7,088 nt of DNA from positions 42,350 through 49,437 of the forward strand of contig NZ_GG700752.1 of assembly GCF_000160855.1 (NCBI RefSeq), in the 5' to 3' direction. The position numbers and the translations under genes are program-made. Of this stretch, positions 4,749 through 7,088 are shown piece after piece; the stretch's first letter is position 1; each line of letters starts with the position of its first letter. The notes beneath the pieces were generated by a model that did not search any database, was not told the DNA's origin, and saw nothing but the letters and a program-made list of their open reading frames with translations. This stretch comes from Lactobacillus helveticus DSM 20075 = CGMCC 1.1877. GTDB lineage: Bacteria; Bacillota; Bacilli; Lactobacillales; Lactobacillaceae.

Positions 4749-4796
4749 CAAAAAAGTCTATCACATCAAGCTCTTTCGAACTTAACTGATAGACTT
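4749..4796 (-). terminator. Terminator of the tRNA-Thr gene
   Basis: AAGTCTATCA and TGATAGACTT (4754-4763, 4787-4796) form a 10-bp stem. An inner stem, AAGTTC GAAA GAGCTT on the minus strand, is capped by a GAAA tetraloop. The hairpin is followed by a short T-tract on the minus strand. It lies 26 bases beyond the tRNA 3' end. Confidence 0.8.
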
Positions 4797-4821
4797 AAAA
4801 ACTATTAAGTTGTTTAACTAA

Positions 4822-4894
4822 TGCTGACTAGAGGATTCGAACCTCCGACCTCATCATTACTAGTGACGTGCTCTGCCAACTGAGCTAAGTCAGC
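4822..4894 (-). tRNA. tRNA-Thr, anticodon AGU
   Basis: The full cloverleaf folds. The acceptor stem is GCTGACT/AGTCAGC, all seven pairs Watson-Crick. The D stem is GCTC/GAGC with loop AGTTGGCA. The anticodon stem is CGTCA/TGATG with loop CTAGTAA, giving AGU at positions 34-36. The T stem is GGAGG/CCTCT with loop TTCGAAT, and the discriminator is A. The 3' CCA is not encoded; TTA follows instead, so CCA must be added enzymatically. A34 is expected to be edited to inosine if a TadA-type enzyme accepts it. The gene has its own promoter and terminator. Its 3' end faces the mobile element, which is the usual orientation when a tRNA gene serves as an integration site. Confidence 0.93.
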
Positions 4895-4927
4895 AACTCT
4901 TCGTTGTCTCACCCGACAACAGTATTT

Positions 4928-4956
4928 ATTAAACCATATGAAATAGACTTGTGCAA
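4928..4956 (-). promoter_or_regulatory. Promoter of tRNA-Thr
   Basis: On the minus strand TTGCAC (4951-4956) and TTTAAT (4928-4933) are separated by 17 bases, and TG one base ahead makes an extended -10. The start would be near 4921, about 27 bases before the mature tRNA 5' end. The leader contains a small GTTGTC/GACAAC hairpin. Confidence 0.7.
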
Positions 4957-4985
4957 GCTTTTTTTGCAAAAAAGTTCAAAAAGTT

Positions 4986-5014
4986 TTCAAGACTATCAAA
5001 TCAAGGATTATAAT
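4986..5014 (+). promoter_or_regulatory. Promoter of the MgtC-family gene
   Basis: A perfect TATAAT (5009-5014) lies 17 bases after TTCAAG (4986-4991), a weak -35. The start would be near 5021, leaving a leader of about 35 bases with no room for a riboswitch of the kind seen ahead of some magnesium genes. Confidence 0.6.
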
Positions 5015-5056
5015 GTAGAATAAATATGTAATTTTAATGAAATAAGGAGTGATTTT

Positions 5057-5761
5057 ATGCAAACTCTAGCACCAATTCCAACTGAATTAGATTGGCTGCT
5101 TAGAATAATTGTTGCTGCTTTTTGTGGTGGGATCATCGGTTACGAACGTGCTATTCAACGAAAAAGCGCGGGCGTCAGAACACACATCGTAGTCGCAATT
5201 GCCTCTGCACTCTTTATGATCGTATCCAAGTATGGATTTACAGATCTTCTAAATATGCATGATATTGCGCTCGATCCTTCCAGAATTGCCGCACAGATCG
5301 TTACTGGTATTTCCTTCATTGGTGCCGGTACAATTTTAGTCAGGAAAGAACAAATTTCTGGTTTAACCACCGCGGCTGGTGTTTGGGCAACTGCCGCCAT
5401 CGGTATGGCTATCGGGGCTGGCATGTACTTCATTGGAATTCTTTCTACCACTCTTATTTTTGTCATTCAAATGCTCTTCCATGATGACGTGATCATCAGC
5501 AAAATCACACCACATGTCCGCTTTAATATTCAAATTGAAGCCATTAACCAGCATAATATTTTGTCTAAGATAAAAAATGAACTTGAGGAAAACAAAGTTG
5601 AAAACATCAACATTAAAATTCTAGATGTTAGCGGTGAAAGAATCGTCTTTTATGTCGATGGCGTGATTAATAATAAAATTGATGAAAACAATATTGTGAT
5701 GGCACTGCGCAAGTATCCTGATATTACTCGAATTAGTTACACACGCGGTGGACTTAACTAA
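5057..5761 (+). CDS. MgtC/SapB-family inner-membrane protein
   Basis: The 234-residue protein starts behind AAGGAG. It shows the MgtC family signature: a membrane helix at about 11-27 ending in GYER (28-31), the loop AGVRTH at 38-43, a second helix to about 60, DPSRIAAQIVTGISFIGAG at 73-91, then the strongly conserved GLTTAAGVWATAAIG at 102-116 within the next helices, ending near 140. Residues about 150-234 are a soluble ACT-like alpha/beta domain (HVRFNIQIEA, ILDVSGERIVFYV, DITRISYT). In pathogens MgtC limits ATP synthase activity and helps growth at low magnesium. In lactobacilli and other commensals the role is not established. Stand-alone gene with its own promoter and terminator, part of the host chromosome beside the tRNA. 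Confidence 0.93.
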   Translation: MQTLAPIPTELDWLLRIIVAAFCGGIIGYERAIQRKSAGVRTHIVVAIASALFMIVSKYGFTDLLNMHDIALDPSRIAAQIVTGISFIGAGTILVRKEQISGLTTAAGVWATAAIGMAIGAGMYFIGILSTTLIFVIQMLFHDDVIISKITPHVRFNIQIEAINQHNILSKIKNELEENKVENINIKILDVSGERIVFYVDGVINNKIDENNIVMALRKYPDITRISYTRGGLN

Positions 5762-5794
5762 ATCTCAAGCAATTCTGCTTGAGATTTTCTTTTG
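5761..5794 (+). terminator. Terminator of the MgtC-family gene
   Basis: AATCTCAAGC (5761-5770) and GCTTGAGATT (5777-5786) form a perfect 10-bp stem with a 6-base loop, followed by TTCTTTTG. The hairpin begins at the last base of the stop codon. Confidence 0.9.
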
Positions 5795-5844
5795 AAAAAA
5801 GAGCCTGTAAAATACATCAATATTAATACAGAAAGGACATATAT

Positions 5845-7074
5845 ATGTCAGGTACTCTTGATTATTTACGCTGGCGCGGTGACTTAACCTTCAAAGAAAA
5901 GCCTTTTAATAGCGTTGACGCCTCTTTATTTTCTTCTTTAATTTATTTACCAGTAGATAAATCGGCGAAGGGGCATACTTTAGCTGAAGTTGCGGAGAAA
6001 TTACGCGTTCTCCCCTCCTTTCAAGTACAAACGCACGATGAGACAGGCGCACAAATTTGGCTTTTACCTAAAAGTCCACGCCTAGGCAACGTTGAAATCT
6101 TAAATTGGACTAATCGCTTAGAAAAAGACCCTTACCCGTTGCAATTTACTGCCGCCACTTTTCGTCTAAATGCCAATACTATTCTCATTGTTTATCGCGG
6201 TACCGATAGTTCTATTATTGGCTGGAATGAAGACATGACTATGAATTACATGCCTAAAATCTATGGCCAGGATGTTGCTGCTGATTATCTCAGAGAAATG
6301 GCCGAAGAATTTCCTAATGATAAAATTTACCTCACTGGTCATTCCAAGGGTGGTAACTACGCAGAATATGCTTTGAGCGTTGTTGAGCCTGAACTGCAAG
6401 ACCGCATTATTAAAGCTATTAGTTTTGATGGACCTGGCTTCTTTGGTGAAGTATGGCGTTCCCCTGGTTTTGTTCGAGCACTTCCTAAAATGAAGACATA
6501 CCTGCCTGAAGGATCTATTATTGGCACGATGTTAGATCATCCTGAGCGAGTTTTAATTACTAAGAGTAATGCTCCTATGGTCCAGCAACACGATCCTCGC
6601 CGCTGGAGCGTTGGCCGCGATAGTTTCGTTTTAGCAGATGGACTTACTTCTGGTGCCAGATCTTTGCGCCATTCTTTAATCGATTTCAATCACACTGTTC
6701 CTGACGTTCAACGCGGCGAATTATGGGACACCATGTTTCAATCATTTGAAGAATTGAATATTACTGACGTCTTCCAAATAACTGCTCATAAATTGCTAGG
6801 CACTGTTCGCTTTAGCCGCGTGATCATGTCGCTTACTCCTGATACGCGAAAATATATTTTGCATATGATCAACGAGATTATTAACGCAATTCGCGGAAAT
6901 ATTAGTCTGCCATTTTCAGAAACCGATTTTGCCCTTTATCCAAAGAGCAATGACTCAAATAAGAAGCCGATCTTCTACGAATTCTACGACACTTCAGTTC
7001 CTAGCATTTTGCCTGAAGAAATCAAAATTAGATTTAAAACTGAAAAAGACGCAGAAAACAAAAAATTAAAGTAA
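5845..7074 (+). CDS. DUF2974 (Mbeg1-like) alpha/beta-hydrolase-like protein
   Basis: The 409-residue protein starts behind AAAGG at about 8 bases. It fits the DUF2974 family common in lactobacilli and other Firmicutes. The N terminus has the family-typical GTLDYLRWRGDL (3-14). VYRGTD at 116-121 resembles the lipase oxyanion loop. YLTGHSKGGNYAEYA at 162-176 is a GxSxG-like nucleophile elbow, with Ser167 as the likely nucleophile. FDGPGF at 194-199 and MVQQHDPRRW at 245-254 are further conserved blocks that may supply the acid and histidine. No signal peptide or membrane segment is seen, so it should be cytosolic. The C-terminal 110 residues are less distinctive and end in a lysine-rich tail. 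Substrate is unknown; a lipase or esterase role is inferred from the fold. It follows a terminator and probably has its own promoter in 5790-5830, which I cannot place with confidence. Confidence 0.88.
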   Translation: MSGTLDYLRWRGDLTFKEKPFNSVDASLFSSLIYLPVDKSAKGHTLAEVAEKLRVLPSFQVQTHDETGAQIWLLPKSPRLGNVEILNWTNRLEKDPYPLQFTAATFRLNANTILIVYRGTDSSIIGWNEDMTMNYMPKIYGQDVAADYLREMAEEFPNDKIYLTGHSKGGNYAEYALSVVEPELQDRIIKAISFDGPGFFGEVWRSPGFVRALPKMKTYLPEGSIIGTMLDHPERVLITKSNAPMVQQHDPRRWSVGRDSFVLADGLTSGARSLRHSLIDFNHTVPDVQRGELWDTMFQSFEELNITDVFQITAHKLLGTVRFSRVIMSLTPDTRKYILHMINEIINAIRGNISLPFSETDFALYPKSNDSNKKPIFYEFYDTSVPSILPEEIKIRFKTEKDAENKKLK

Positions 7075-7088
7075 AAAAGTTTCACACG

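Noticed and set aside
5155..5554. Two minus-strand open frames inside the MgtC-family gene
   Set aside because: The plus strand encodes a clear MgtC family protein throughout; these are antisense shadows without ribosome sites or motifs.
6166..6399. Minus-strand open frame inside the DUF2974 gene
   Set aside because: It overlaps the conserved hydrolase core on the plus strand and has no support of its own.

Overview
The window looks like AT-rich Firmicute DNA, most likely Lactobacillaceae (Lactobacillus acidophilus/gasseri/johnsonii type). The evidence is strong AGGAGG-like ribosome sites, low GC, a Bacillota-style tyrosine integrase, and a MgtC-family protein next to a DUF2974 protein. The species call is inference; no rRNA or species marker is present.

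Positions 1 to about 4700-4820 are most of a small integrated mobile element. I read it as an integrative and mobilizable element (IME) of the Tn916/ICEBs1 (MOBT, Rep_trans) kind. From right to left on the minus strand it carries a compact operon: a 147-aa accessory protein (3206-3649), a two-helix membrane protein (2637-3188), a soluble FtsK/TcpA-type ATPase (1853-2647), a GC-rich inverted-repeat region that looks like the transfer/replication origin (1759-1844), a Rep_trans relaxase or rolling-circle initiator (945-1739), an unknown 127-aa protein (562-945), an excisionase (381-560), and the N-terminal third of a tyrosine integrase running off the left edge (1-337). A divergent XRE repressor (3855-4619) lies to the right. 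Between the repressor and the operon is a 200-bp control region with repeated GGAGC boxes and a 38-bp palindrome. No type IV secretion genes are present, so transfer would depend on a co-resident conjugative element. No cargo gene is visible.

The right end of the element probably lies between 4620 and 4894. This stretch holds the repressor's terminator, clustered GCCACAC/GTGTGGC repeats that could be integrase arm sites, a minus-strand terminator, and a complete tRNA-Thr(AGU) whose 3' end faces the element. The tRNA has its own promoter and terminator and is a plausible integration target.

Positions 4900-7088 are ordinary chromosome: an MgtC/SapB-family membrane protein (5057-5761) with a good promoter and terminator, then a DUF2974 alpha/beta-hydrolase-like protein (5845-7074).

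The working model is as follows. The XRE protein silences the leftward operon. On derepression, excisionase and integrase release the circle, the relaxase nicks the hairpin upstream of its own gene, and the ATPase plus its separate membrane partner deliver the strand to a borrowed conjugation pore. The most notable points are the probable origin hairpin, the coupling protein split over two genes, the terminator that stands between xis and int, and the unusual operator array.
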